64,000 bases of DNA from Kryptolebias marmoratus. Taxonomy: Eukaryota; Chordata; Actinopteri; Cyprinodontiformes; Rivulidae. How positions within the stretch are numbered: position 1 is the first letter of the stretch; every line of letters begins with the position of its first letter. Position numbers and translations under genes: made by a program. Positions 1-13,040 of the stretch are shown piece by piece. Below the pieces are notes generated by a model. That model saw only the letters and a list, made by a program, of their open reading frames with translations, was not told where the DNA came from and ran no database searches. The DNA lies in the NCBI RefSeq assembly GCF_001649575.2, contig NC_051449.1, forward strand, positions 17,888,208-17,952,207, written 5' to 3'.

Positions 1-200
1 GGCGAGGGAACACTGTGTCCAATACTTGTATTCATCATAGGGGTCTTTGGGCTGCACTTCGTCTGGCCCCTCACCTAGGACCTGTCTGCCTTGGGTGACC
101 CTACTAGGGGCATGAAGCCCATGACAGCATAGCTCCTAGGATCATTGGGACACTCAAACCCCTCCACCACGATAAGGTGGCAGCCCAGGGAGAAGGTTTT
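1..200. mobile_element. Fragment of a teleost LINE (RTE/Rex3-like, tentative)
   Basis: The first 200 bases carry a run I recognise from dispersed fish non-LTR retrotransposons, including the CCACCACGATAAGGTGG segment near 165-181. It is cut by the window edge and has no usable reading frame. The clade (RTE/Rex3) is from memory and tentative. Orientation cannot be set from this piece alone. Confidence 0.5.
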
Positions 201-2180
201 GACATAGCATTTATGATAGCATTTAACTAAAAGAAAAACATGAAAACTCATTATTTTGATATTTTATTCCATTTCACCTTTAAGTATTACTATAATTAAC
301 TGAGTTATTGAAAAAAATAAATTAGCACAAACTGAAGAATTAATGTTTTAGAATTTACATTCCTTTTGGTTTCAGTTTTTGTTCGGAAACAAAAAAAAGA
401 GCTAAACATTTGTTCCTTTTCATTGCACTTTTGGAACGGGAGCAACGTACTGAAAGAAGAGGAGACTTTAAAAAAATAAATGAAAGTACTGACCCCACAC
501 ACTAGTAATGAATTGATACAATACCAACATTGGTATCAATAATATCAATGTTTGGATCACTTCGCACACCACAATTGTTTCTGTTTTTTTCAATTGAAAA
601 ACGTTAGTATTACAATGCAAATCAGTCCGCCAGGAGCTGAGTAAAGTTTTGAACTGACCAGACGTGCTAATCAGGTGGACTGATACATTCAGCAGCCTCA
701 GGAGATCAACATTTGTGTTGTAAAAAATGGATGTTGTTCGGCTGAGAAAGCAAAGACAAACTACTCAAACAAATTGCGTCATGCAAAAGTGTAAAGGTTA
801 GATATTAGCTAATGTGGCATTCTTTCACACCTGTATGATATTTTTGATTAAAATGCGTTTTAAAAGCCTGAAAAACATTATAGAAGGGCCTTGATTTGGC
901 TATCTATTAACATGTCTCCCAGAGGAAGACTGCCCTTTTCTTCATATTTTGTGTCACAGCTGATAAGGTACCAACTATTTCATAGACCATCACTATCCTT
1001 TTAATGATTTATCCTGAATAGAACATGAGCATCTTTGTCAAATTTCATTGCAGTCCATCTAGGATCTGTAGATGTTTCAGTAAAAACAGATTAGGAGCCT
1101 TACTGTGAGTGTGCCTTGTGCATAAAGTGCATAAAGGTTTAGGCTAGAGTAAAATAGTCTACTCGCTCTGTTTGCTTAACAAATACATACAGTAATAATC
1201 TCCTCACAATGTTATTACATGTCCCTCTACTTCAGATAAATATTCCAAATCCTGTTTGTGGTACAAAATGTCCCCGAAGACCTTAATGTTTCATGGCACA
1301 ATGAGCCACAAGACGAAATGCATCTCCTCTGCACTCAATAAGTTGTGCAAGGAACACACTTAATGTGCAACCAAAGAGAAACCCTAGGCAAAGCAAGGAA
1401 AGGCAAGAAAGGGAGAAGCTATAAGTCAGACAAAGACAACAAAAGGCATTAATGCAGGGAGCAAAGTATAGTAAAGGATAAAAAAAGAAGATTAGTGAAA
1501 GTGGGCTAAACAGATAAGGAGAGCACCCACGTGATGAGAGGCAACAAAGTTAAAAAGGTAGTGGGATCAGGGGGTAGAGTGACGTATGGTAATCCCTGCT
1601 TCTCCTTGAAACAGTGCAAATGAGACGTGTTAAAGACAGAGAGAGAGATGGATGAGAGATGTGAATCACACTGAGCTAAAGCTGATAAGGGCTGATTCAG
1701 GAGTAGATGAAAGCTGGGCCAGGTTATTGTCTTAATCAGGAGTGGATTTGCTGGCTGCACGTTGCTTATTAATACAGTACAGCTCGAGGAGCTGTGGTAA
1801 TTCAGATAAGTGTTTCAAGAGGGAGCTGTGGATAGTTTGAGCAGCTGAAACAAGAAGGGAGCTGGGTGCTCATCATTAGCATGCATGCAAGCAACAAAGC
1901 ATGAGAAATCACATTAATAGCAGAGAATGCTAATGACAGTGATTGGCGTAATCACAGCAACACGGGCGGAAGGGGAGAGACAACAGGAGGTCAGAAATTT
2001 CTCTAGTTATTTCCTTGTGTTATTCCGCCCCTGCTGATGTAACTTCTTTAAAAAAAGCACTTTGTTCCACATTTCACTGTTGCTGATAGAAGTTGTTGCC
2101 ACCAAACCAATAATCCTAATGATGGGTAAATGTTGTATTTGTGTGTCTGTTCATACGTTCAGATGTTTTATTTCACTTAT
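201..2180. other. Stretch without a recognisable gene
   Basis: AT-rich apparently single-copy DNA. No frame looks like a real exon and no repeat family is recognised. The segment around 1860-1965 is unusually rich in ATTAGCATGCATGC and CTAATGACAGTGATTGGCG-type motifs and could be a conserved non-coding element, but only an alignment would show that. Confidence 0.5.
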
Positions 2181-2184
2181 CTGT

Positions 2185-2905
2185 GGTCAGGTCGTGGAGA
2201 CAAGTGGTCCAGGAGAGAATCCAAGACATCCCTCTCCCCAACAAAACTTTCCAGCTCATCCCAAGGTGTTCCCAGGCCAGAGAGAACATAAAATACCTTC
2301 AGCAAGTCCCACGTCTTCCTAGGAATCTCCTCCAAATTAGACATTCCTGGAATGTCACCTCCAGAGAGAAGTCTTAACCAGATAGCAAAACTAGCTCTGC
2401 TGACTTCTCTTGATGTGCAGGAACAGTGGCTTCTCACGAATGATGGCGCTCCTCACCTTATCTCTAAGGCTGAGCATAGCTACCATACAAAGGAAACTCA
2501 TTTGAGCTGCTTGTATCAGGGATCTTATTCTTTAAGTCATAATTAATATCTCATAACCATAGATGAGAGCTGAAGCTAAGATTAGCCAGTAAACTGAGAG
2601 CTTTGCCATTTAGCGCAGCTCCTTCTTTAGTAGACAGACTGGAGCAACACCTTGAACTTCTTCAGCTTGTGGTAAATACTCAACCTTGACCAGCAGTGAG
2701 GGTTCCATTTTTTTCCAGTTGAGAACCAGACGTAGAGGAGCTGACTCTCATCTCAGTCATTTCGCACTCAACTACAAGCCGCCCAAGTGCATGCTGAAGG
2801 TCATGGCCTGAAGGCGCCAACAGAACCATATCATCTGCATAAAGCAAAAATCAGACTCTGAGGTTCCCAAACCAGGAATCCTCCTCTCCACAGCTTAGTT
2901 ATTAA
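2185..2905 (-). pseudogene. Decayed LINE reverse transcriptase, C-terminal part
   Basis: On the minus strand the frame near 2814-2841 reads YADDMVLLA, the catalytic YxDD box of non-LTR reverse transcriptases, preceded by a GLY/PHE-rich context typical of fish LINEs. Further along the minus strand (about 2285-2185) lies an LGTPWDELESFVGERDV-like tail ending in PRPD, a common C-terminus of teleost LINE ORF2 proteins. The frame is broken by stops and frameshifts between these blocks, so it cannot make protein. The 5' endonuclease part is absent, as expected for 5'-truncated LINE insertions. The clade (Rex1/CR1-like versus RTE-like) is unresolved. Confidence 0.72.
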
Positions 2906-4084
2906 CAAAGGCAAGGAATATTTGCTGTTTTCTAACACATTATAAAAAAACTTTGATGAATCTGAATTACACTAACCCCCAAACAATCATTTAATGATGT
3001 ATAAATTGAGTTAGAAGGATAACAATTCAAATCAAATCCTTTAAAATATTGCATAATTTGACAGCTATTATGGCTTTAACACAATTAGACTGGACAATCA
3101 AAGTCCCACGGCCCACTTTGCAGCTCTTTGAGGGTGAAGATCTGATCCCCCTGACAAAAGCCACTTTACTCTTCCTAAATCTGAGGTTCTTATATTCTAA
3201 TTGTACTTCATTTGTAAAGTCGACTGACAGCATCGAGATTCAACATCTCACATGGTGGCAGCTTCTCTGACACTAATACTTTCCCGACCTGCTTTCTCTA
3301 TGGAAGTATGGGTCTGCAAAGAGGCTTTTTCAGCCTATCTGTGTGAGTGGGTGTGTATGGTTGTTAACAGCCAACAAAATACAAGTTACATTCCCAAAAG
3401 GTACGGTGGGGCTATATTCACAATCAAAGCAATTAACCGCCATACATCTGCTGGGATCTACAGCTGTGAGCCAGTTTGAGTTTAACACGGTAACCTACCA
3501 AAGTCTAGCTGGTAGAGGGCATCTGTTCGACAAATCAGCAAAGCTACAGTATGTAATCACGTTTCACACCATGCTAATCACTTCAGCCTAATTTCTCACT
3601 GCTATGAAAACTATCTTGAGAATGGGGGAGCAGATGAGGAGGAGCGGAGACGCAGAGACAGATGGAGGCTAGGCTGTAGAAGGAGGGGGAGAAAGCAGAA
3701 TGGTGGACATGTCCAAAAGGGGTCCGATTTGTCTAAAGCTCACTAATTCAATCTGGGAAAGCCGATCAAGTGACTGAGCCACCCGACCATCCAACCCCCT
3801 CCTGTCTTCTCATTGCCTTCATTCCTTACGCCGACCCTCATCTTCACCACTCCTGTAAGGAACACCTCAAAAGGAGGGAGATGCCAACACCACGCAAGAG
3901 TAAGAGCAAAATGAGTGGCAGAACATGGAAAGCTACAGAACAGTGCAGACAGAAGATGACGGGCAGGAGGAGAATAGCAGTGGATTGTGAGGCAATTGAA
4001 CCCAGACTGTTGGTCGCATCAAATTCCTCTTTAATTAAAACTCTAAATCCTTCTCACTTTAAAGCCCCTTCTTTATAATTAACA
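2906..4084. other. Stretch without a recognisable gene
   Basis: Single-copy-looking DNA. Short open frames between 3050 and 4080 have no recognisable domain, no convincing splice context and no start context; I regard them as chance. Confidence 0.5.
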
Positions 4085-4290
4085 CTCTGATCTTACACCC
4101 CTCTCCCACTCAAAAATTAAAAAAAAGAAAAACAATTAAAAACTTTTGCAATTTTTACTTTTAAAGCCATTAATTAAAAATCGCCAATGAACAATGGTGC
4201 AATATCGAGGCAGACCCCCACTTTGCTCATTAGCCGCTGGTTAATTGATCCTAACGGCAATGTTTACCAAAGGGATGCTAGAGACGAAAA
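4085..4290. promoter_or_regulatory. Candidate conserved non-coding block
   Basis: AT-rich block with dense homeodomain-type cores: several AATTAAAA/TTAATTAA runs, ATTAGCCGCTGGTTAATTGATC, and a GAACAATGG SOX-like site. Composition differs from flanking sequence and there is no reading frame. The regulatory role is inferred from motif density only. Confidence 0.25.
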
Positions 4291-5285
4291 CATTATCATT
4301 TTACCTCGCCTAATTGCAGTCTTTAAAGAGGGACAGCCAAAAGGGAGTTTGGATATTTGAGATCACAGGGAAAGCGGATTTCACAGGCTCCTCTGTGGTT
4401 TTGTCTCTGAGGGTTTGGATCTCTTTATAGCACTTATAAAAGGTTATAAGATCCTCAATACCTAAACAACTTAGCTGTAAAATTAAGCATGCGGGGTATA
4501 AAGCGTCAGCAGGAGGAAGTGCAGTCATTTTCTGGTGGTCAGATATCAGTGTAGAGCAGCCAGTAATACCTTCTCTCCACCCAGACCCCAGCTATGGCCA
4601 GACACCCCTCATCCATCAAAACTCCATTACCCAAAATCCATCATAACAGCTCCCAACAGCAAAGACCGAATGCTTTTATTTTTCAGAGGACCATAAATAC
4701 ACTCACAACTTCCTCAGTATATTAACTTTCTTTCGGCCCTCTCTCTCAAAACAATTTCGACTTTTATTTCCTCCTGACTCGGTCTCCCCGCCGCTCTCAC
4801 CTCGGGTCGGGAGACGACTAATGAAAGGCTGCTCTCCGAGGAACACGGGTGAGACTTATCATGGTGACTTTCAGCCGTCTCACCGTGAAGCCGAGTATAA
4901 AAAATTCAGGGCAGCTGCTGCTGTCGCCACCCAGGAGCTCCTCTCAGTCATAGAGCCACCTCAGGTGCAGCTTGATGCGCCCGTCTGTCTTTTGGCCACG
5001 TCTTTTTAAATCTCATTCTCTCCTCTTTTTTTTTTTTTTGTTCTTCCACGAGAGCTCAGGTCTTCACTAGAAAACTTCAACTTAATTTCCATTCACTTCT
5101 GTCTTTCTCCTCTTTTTTTTAGCCAGACAGAGCACAGGTTGACCTTGATAATTAATATATTCTCTCCCCTCCACTAGAACAAAGTAGAGATACAGACATT
5201 GATTTTTTTTTTTTCACAGACATTTCTTTTTTGTTTTCTCCGTCTTTTTCGTTTTAGTACTCCTACCAGCAGCGAAAAAAGAAAG
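4291..5285. other. Stretch without a gene; pyrimidine-rich tracts
   Basis: No coding signal. 4540-4800 is C-rich, and T/C tracts occur at about 5020-5040, 5100-5125 and 5200-5250. Confidence 0.5.
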
Positions 5286-5460
5286 GGCACGGGGAAATCA
5301 TGTTGTCTTATTATTATGAGTGATGGTGTCATTAGCCTGATCCTGGACCTGTCTTGCCGCTTTGTTAGCATGTTTGTGGTGTGCCATGACAATTTGATTA
5401 GCAGCTTTGGATGCGGAGGCATTGCACTGCTTAATCAAATCTGTCAATAAAGGCATGGCA
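5286..5460. promoter_or_regulatory. Candidate enhancer with inverted TGACA/TTTGATTA motifs
   Basis: The arm TGACAATTTGATTAGC (5387-5402) is matched in inverted orientation by 5429-5446, whose reverse complement is TGACAGATTTGATTAAGC; the arms differ only by two single-base gaps and lie 26 bp apart. TGACAG resembles MEIS/TGIF sites, TGATTA resembles PBX/HOX half-sites and TTTGAT resembles TCF/LEF sites (established motif knowledge). The surrounding 170 bp lacks repeats and coding signal. A role as a developmental enhancer is inference. Confidence 0.35.
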
Positions 5461-6184
5461 CAGAACGACTGCCTTCTGATGTTGACTCACAAAAATACAA
5501 CATGCTGATAAAGTAAGCGATGACCACTGAGCTGCAGATTCATTCTGTACAAACACTTGATGAATGTCCCTGTAACCAAACACTACCTGACAGATATGTA
5601 AACGTATTACAGCTTCTTCTTGTTAAAAAAGACACTACCACACCATAAAACTCTATTTGTTCAGAATACAGAATATATCTCAACTAAATTACAAAAAATT
5701 CTAATCAAGCTTCCTAGATTTTGAGATAATGTGTTACTTTGTGTTTGACTATATAATCTTTGTCAGCTGTTAGAGTGTGGATTTATTTTACCTAGAAGAG
5801 TTTCAATCAAAATATTTGGTGGTTCAGTCCGATTTACAGAATGTGGTTTTTAAAAACACAAAACAATACGTGAAATCTGTTTGCACTAGTTCATTTGGAA
5901 CCATCAGTCTTGAGTGGGGAAAGTCAATTTGCTTAAATACTTTGTCGTCTAACTTGTAAACATGGAAATTTTCTCTGCCGACTAAAATCAAACTGTCTTT
6001 ACCTCAATAATGGAGAGGCAAAAAGTTCAAAGTAGAGCAATCGATTTATTTGCGTTGGATGTTTTCTTTGAAAATTTGGCATCTGTTTTCAAGCGAAGTT
6101 ATGAGAATGGGCTGATTTGAACACAGCTGTGTGGCAAAGAGTTGGTGAATATTTATATTTGTGTTGTGTAAGATTGCCTTAATA
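5461..6184. other. Stretch without a recognisable gene
   Basis: AT-rich, no coding signal, no recognised repeat. Confidence 0.5.
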
Positions 6185-6194
6185 GTTTATCATC

Positions 6195-6835
6195 ACCCAG
6201 TAGTAGCTGAGACTGATCTCAAACATATACTCAGAGTGCTAACAGATTATGAGAGATATTTGTAGAAAACTTTTTATTTTTTGGAGTAAACCCTGTCACT
6301 CTCAGGACATACAGTTTATTTATTTTATTTGTTGTTACCCTTATTATGATTATTATGTTTTGTGGATAGTTCCTTGATGTTTACCTGTTTCTTTTCTATA
6401 ATCCATTGTTTACTTTTTTTTAAGTTTTTACATACAGCTCAAGCCTTGTGTTGGACTTTTACTTTGAGATTTGATCTGCTGCCTCAACAGCCTGTTTATT
6501 TATTCATTAGGGATTTTGTTTCATCACTCAACCCGGCTGTCTCTGTGTCCACCGTTTGAGTCAACACAATAACCACTGCTGTCAACTGTGCCTGTTAGCA
6601 AAACGTCTCATGAACCACTGGATGGACATTCAAGAAACTCTCACAAAGCAGCCAGTGTACAGTACATCTTTTACAGATTAACCTTTGGAGTCAGCCACCG
6701 CAGCTAATTGATCTTAGCAAACACAAAAATCTGTATAACTCAGATAGTTTTGCTGATACTGAGCTCAAATTTGTTGTGGTAGCTAAGAGTCATACTTTGA
6801 GTGCTAATGAACCACAACTTTGTTTCCAATATTTG
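6195..6835 (-). repeat. Dispersed repeat family A, reverse copy, interrupted
   Basis: 6200-6297 (GTAGTAGCTGAG, then CATATACTCAGAGTGCTAACAG) and 6581-6835 (GTTAGCAAAACGTCTCATG, then GCCACCGCAGCTAATTGATC, then GTGGTAGCTAAGAGTCATAC) are the reverse complement of the family seen at 31.9, 43, 58 and 63 kb. About 285 bp between the two parts (roughly 6298-6580) does not belong to the family and may be a later insertion, though I could not find clean target-site duplications. Confidence 0.6.
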
Positions 6836-7840
6836 ACCAAAACAGCTATAACTCCATCATATCTCAACATCTCAGTTTAATTAATCAACTTCCTTTTATG
6901 TAAAGGAAGTTCAAAACAAAAAAACATTACATAGAATATTATTTTGTACGGCAGGTAAATTGTGTTGTATCATATAAACAGATTTTCTGAGACACCAGAA
7001 CACTTTAGCAAAGGCAGCTAGTGCAAATGATTAGCTCATTTCAGAATGTGGTTGTGTTGGCTCTACACAGTTTGCCATCATGGCTCAATGTTGCACCAGA
7101 CTTTCAGTGTCTTCATTTTGATTTAAACATTTAAACACCAAATTTCAATTAACATGACCTATAGGCTCCCACAACAAAACAACAATGTGAGGTTCTTAAA
7201 TTGTTTTGAAGAAATGCAGAAATATTTCCTTTATGTTCGCACAGTTCGTTCTCCGTGCTCCTTGGTCCTCTCTGCAGTCCCCACTCTGACTCGTCTTCCC
7301 CGTCTTCTTGTACAGTAAGTTGTCAATTATTTATTCGTCTCACCACTCAATAAAAGTGTCCTAATTGTCCACGCTTCTCTCTGGCGTGCCTTGCCATGCT
7401 CCCTCTAAAGCACTCTCTGGGCCACTATTTCCACTTCACCTAATGTCCCCCTGTTTTCTTTTTTCGTCTCTATTTTCTCCCCCTTCCCTCCCATATTGTG
7501 AGGTGTTTTTCCCAGCTCCTCCAGCACCATATTTCTGCCTCTCTACTTTGCCATCAATCCCACCCCACGTCCTTTTTTTTATTTTTCTTTCCTTCTCCAC
7601 CTCTTTCACACACCTCTTGCTCATAAGTCTGCCCACTGCTGGCCTTTTTTCATTCAATTAAAGCCTGAGTGTTGCTGTTATTGTTACCGCTAATAATGAA
7701 GGCCCTAACTCGCTGTCATGGACACAATTATCAATAGGCGCCATAAGTCATCTCTATCTCGAGCGATCACCAGCCTTATTACTGCGATCTGAGGGAAGAA
7801 GGGGGACGGGGTGGCATACACTCACTGAGACACAAGCAAA
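6836..7840. other. Stretch without a gene; pyrimidine-rich 7240-7640
   Basis: No exon is recognisable. The 98-codon open frame through 7365-7661 is a run of C/T-rich low-complexity codons (Leu, Pro, Ser, Phe) and is not credible as protein. Confidence 0.5.
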
Positions 7841-7856
7841 GAAATTATGCGACTGG

Positions 7857-7882
7857 TGGTGTGTGTGTGTGTGTGTATGTGT
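7857..7882. repeat. GT microsatellite
   Basis: Short GT tract with one TATGT interruption just upstream of the large GATA array. Confidence 0.9.
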
Positions 7883-7910
7883 GCAGACTGCATGAAGAAT
7901 GTAGGGGTAG

Positions 7911-8183
<273 letters not shown>

Positions 8184-10840
8184 GCGAATGGAGAGCCTGA
8201 GAAGAAAAGAATAGAGTTTGGAAGACAGTGGAAGGAGGTGACAGAGAAGATTTTGCGTGTGTGTGTTTGTAGATGCTTGGTGGGAAAGCATTTGGCTGGT
8301 TGGAAGGTGTACGTGTGAGTGAGTGTGTGTGGGTGACAAAAAGAGACAAAGCTGGAGGGAGTGATGAGATTATTATGAGTGTGAGTGTGATGCATGCACC
8401 CACAGCGTGTGTGTGTGGGTTGATGTGTGTGTATTAGTGTTTGCGCGTGTGTGTGCGGGAGGAATACTGGAGTGGCAGGCAGGCAGGGAGAGATGTTGAG
8501 TGTGTACCAGGAGAGTGAAGGCCCCTCGAGGCTGTTGTTGCATTTTGAATCCAGGACACACACTGACACGAATGTAATTGGTGGAAACTAGCTCAGATTG
8601 CGGCTCCATGGAAATGGAGACATGGTAGACCTCTCAGTCTTTCGGACTTTGTCTCCATCGCTCTCCATCCTGCCCCTCCTCCATCCACTTTCTGGCTCTT
8701 TCTTCTCTTCTCTCTTGTTGATTGAACTTCATATATTTCTGAAGCTACTCAAGTGTAAACTCCCTTTGGGACAATTAGAGTGCTCCACTTTGGGCTTCTT
8801 TTATTCATACAATAGCTCTGTCTCCTTCCTTGCTTTGCCTATATCTGCTCCTTCTTTGTTATTTCAGTTCTCATCTTTTTAGCCGTTACGTAACCTCACA
8901 ATACTGAAGTGACAGAATTAACTTTCATTTACAATGTGACATTCACAATCGACATAAATGTCTGAGAAATTTTCCTTTCATTCTTGTATGACATGCATCT
9001 TTAAGAGAATTTTTTAAAAAATATATTCATATGTTCTTTGGTCTTTTACCTTGTAAAGACTTCTAACTTCAAGCCTTTTTGACAGTGTCCACTGGCTCAT
9101 CCAACGCACAGCACAATGGGAAGGTTTAGATCTGGAAAAAAAAAAAAAGAAAAGAGTTTAAAGTTAAACAAATGAGCAAAGAACTAAAGTAGCCCCAAGT
9201 CTTACAAATAGAGATTCAATTAAAGTTTTCAGCTAACCACAAAGACAAAGCCAGTAAAAAGGTGTTTTGTTTGGATAAAACTAAATTGTTTCGTTGTAAC
9301 AACCAAAGTCATGTTTGGAGGAGTAAAACAGAGAAAGCTTTACTCTCTGTGGGTGGTTTCCTCTTAATCACAAGTAGATGGAATAAAAGAAGAACACCTC
9401 AGGAATTCTGCATAACCTCAGACATTAAGCTACACAGTTAAAGTTTGAATCCAGAGAGGCCAAAACCAACATGGATTGCTGCTGTCTTTAAAAAAAAAAA
9501 AAAAAAGGAAAAAAGCTCCCATCTCAAAAAAACTTTTGTTGTTCTAAATGTTGGCTCAACACTGTGGTTCAAACTAAACTCTGTTTCTCCAACCTGAGAT
9601 AGTTTCAAAACCAATCTAGAGCAGATAAGACACTGAGTGTTCATAACCTTTCCATAGACCTCCACTCCAAAGAAATTCAAACTGTCCTTTTAAGCTTTCA
9701 GACTGGGTCAGGCTTTTAGGCTTTTTTATCCAACCCTCGCCAGAATGGATGTACTCTGTTTAAAAATCAAGTCGGTGGCAAAAAAAAAAAAAAAAACAAT
9801 TTGAAAAGAACTCCACCATCTCTTCCAGCTAGAATGATTCTGAAAAATTCTGGCTTCAAAAACCATTTGGTCAAAATACAACCTTTAAAGAGATTTTCAT
9901 CAAATACAAGGTGTTCTAAATCTAAACGTTTGACAATGAACAGATAGTGTGAGCCTACAGATAGTCATATTAGACTAAAATGAATACTGTTTAGTTATTG
10001 CAGTGACATTTCTGTCCATAGCATGAGTGCGTAGGCAATCTTTCAGCTGTGAATATGTTCTTTCCCACTGTTGCAGATTGCATAGGTACCATACAATTTC
10101 AACCTTTTCTCTATTTTGCTCCAGTTATTTTGCAATAACTGCAGCTTGCTTGCAAGCTGAACATGAGGCCGTCTGTGAGATCTTCACCTGACCTTCTGAG
10201 AGCCACGTGCTGCAAGGGTCAAGTCTTAGAAACAAAAAATAAATAAAACGCAAAATAAAGACTCAAATGATAAAAAGCTTGCAGAAAAGATAGAAATCTG
10301 ACTTGAATCAGTTCTGTTCTTCCCTGTCAGATTGAATGTTGTAATAGATATAGCTGCAAATGGGCTTTAAGTTTGGCTCACTGAGTCAAATGTGGCAGAT
10401 CATCATGCAGAAGTCAAGATTAAATCCAACATCTGGATGTTGTTTTGTTGTTGTTGTTGATTTGTTTTGGTTCCACATCACGCCACTGCAGTCTAAATCC
10501 TATAAGAGAATAAATTCTCCCCATTTGTGTGATGTATGCAGAGGGGACAAATAAAACACAAGATGACCCAATGTTGTGTTTTTTCTGTTGCTTTCACAAA
10601 AAACTCCAGCTGGCTTCCTAACGGAAGTAATAAGACAGCTTGCTCACATATAAAGGTGTTGGGTTTCTTTGTTTTCTCCTTCCTGCCAGTCACTCATGAT
10701 AAATAACACTGAACTGAGTCAAACCAAAATGGTCTCACAGGACCAGAACTCCTCAAATTGTCAAATCAGGACAAAAGAAAATAAAAATAAAACTTCACTG
10801 GTTTATTTTTATTTTTGAGTTAGGTGGAAAGAGCAGCAGT
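8184..10840. other. Stretch without a recognisable gene
   Basis: GT-rich short tracts to about 8460, then AT-rich DNA with poly-A runs at about 9137-9149, 9490-9506 and 9781-9796. No coding signal or recognised repeat. Confidence 0.5.
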
Positions 10841-11260
10841 GCAGGGGTTAATTCCCATGCTAAACTGCGCACTGTTGCTTCTGCATTCAATTACTTCTGG
10901 TTAATACACCCGTTCAACCTTCCCTGTCAATGCGGGAGAGAAGCCAATTCCCTCTTAATTCTGTTCGAAAGAGTGCATCTTTAGAGGAGAGCCAGGTGTA
11001 AAATGCACAACATATTGCTGGGACTGGCGGGGCGATAGAAAGTGATTCTGTTTCGTAAACATGTTACGCACAGCAGATTCCCGCTGATTGGTGTCAGGCT
11101 GATTGATGAAGTGGGGGGAGAAGTTAATATATGGAGGGGAAACAAACGCGCTCTGTGAAGTGCACAGGTTGAATAAAAAGCTGCAGTATGAGAGGGAACG
11201 TTTTAAGGGATATTTGGAAGTGGGGCTCTGTGGAAAGGGTGTGAGGAAAGAATATCTCAC
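10841..11260. promoter_or_regulatory. Candidate conserved non-coding block
   Basis: Mixed-composition block with repeated TTAATTC, CTGGTTAATAC and GCTGATTGGTGTCAGGCTGATTGATG-like motifs, unlike the A-rich flanks. No coding frame is credible. The call rests on motif texture only. Confidence 0.2.
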
Positions 11261-13040
11261 CTGCTGAAGATAGCTTCGTAAAACAGCCCCAGTTTAAAAG
11301 TAGAGTTTATGTCTAATCTAAAATAGAAGTAGATTGTTGCCACTTTAAAACAAAAATGTCTTAGGTCTTTACACCATGGTTAGTTTCTCACTGTTTTCTC
11401 ACTACATAGAGTTCTGTGGTTGTTTGAAAGCGCAAAAGTCAGCAGCAGCAGCTAACTGTAGCACTTCTGGCAAAGTCTGGCGTCACTTAATATCATCATA
11501 TCTTTGCCAAAATAATCCACGTAATGAAAACTGATGGCAATGTACAGGTTTAAATAAGAGTGTTTTTTATGAAATGCTATGAAAATCTTGAAGACTGGGG
11601 TTGCTTTAGGATGGAAGTAATTTGTTTTGAAAGTACATCCGCTCAAACAAGCCATTATTAGCTTGTCATTATGGTCTGAGTGAACCGACGTTTGTTGTTT
11701 TAAAACAACTTCAGTCTTCAGACTTTCATAGAGGATCATACAAATACTTTTAAACCTTTGTGTTGTCATCAGTTTCACATAAAATTAGTATAAAATACCT
11801 GCTGAAAGTGACCACAGATTGCACTGGAAGTGCTACAGTTTGCTGTGCTGCCATTAATTACTTTTTTTTTTTAAAAAGCCTACATAATTCTATGCAAATA
11901 ACCAAGTTTTGAGAAACTGGTGGTAATATGGAACTTAATGAAATAGTGTTTGCATGAAACACTATAAAAAATTAAAGTGGAGGAGTTTTAAACAGCAGCA
12001 ATCTACTTAGGCCTTGGCCCCGCCATTACCCATCTACAACAGATGACTCAGCATTCATACTATTGTTTTCCTGTTTTCTTTCATTTTTCCATTCATGTTT
12101 TGGCATCTGCGTACTTCTGTACACTTTGGGCTTTTTTACCCATTCATATATCAAAAACATTCAGCTCTTTTAAGGAGTTTTTTTGTAACTTGTATACTTT
12201 TCAACACATTTAATTTTATTTGCAAAGATTTTCCCAAATAAAACACTGAGATCACTTGAAATCCTTCAAGAATATTGTTCTCTTTGAAATGTACTTCATG
12301 CTTCTGCTAATATTACTACTACTAATGCTAATTCTGCTCATGCTAATTATCCTTCTGCTAAATATACTAATTCTAATGCTACTATTATTAAATGTTAATT
12401 TCACTTCTGGTATCACTAATATAGCGCACACTGGTTCTTTTAACTTGCGTTTTACTACTTTTAGCTAGTGTTTTGCCTCTTTTAGCTAGGTATTTGCAAC
12501 TGTTTTTGATAGTGTTTTGCTACTTTTTGCTTTCAGTTCTGTTTCAGTTTCTTCATTCAGTAATCAGTGTTCACACATTGCAATTTCTCTAGTTGTTTCT
12601 AATGTTTCCACAGAGTCACACTTCCAAAATGGGTGAAATATCCCTCTAAGTGTTGTGCTTCTGTGGGAGCATGATTGGATGACTTAAACTGAGCTTCCCT
12701 CTTCATAACACTGCCTAAATACAACTGTATTTGAGCAAAAATGACGCCCTTACTTAACGCACATGACACTGCATTTTCCTCATCGTATTGCTGTGTTTTT
12801 GAGCTGTAAATAAAAAAAGATTTTTCTATTGCTACTTGAAGTGAGTCAGTTCTGAATGCAATCTGAAAAATATACAGTATTGCAGAAATAAAGTGCTAGT
12901 ACAAAGGCAAAAGATTCTCTGCAATGCTTCCATTTATTGCTAAAGTTCCTTTCACTGTTTACACTGTGAGACATAAGCACTCAAAGCCCTCTTTGTTGAG
13001 AAGACCTCTATAGCAGCCTGTCTGCTGCGTGACCTGTCAA
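11261..13040. other. Stretch without a gene; degenerate CTA/ATT tract
   Basis: No coding signal. 12296-12400 is a decayed trinucleotide tract built from CTA, CTG and ATT units; it keeps an open frame coding mostly leucine, isoleucine and methionine, which I treat as low complexity. Confidence 0.5.
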
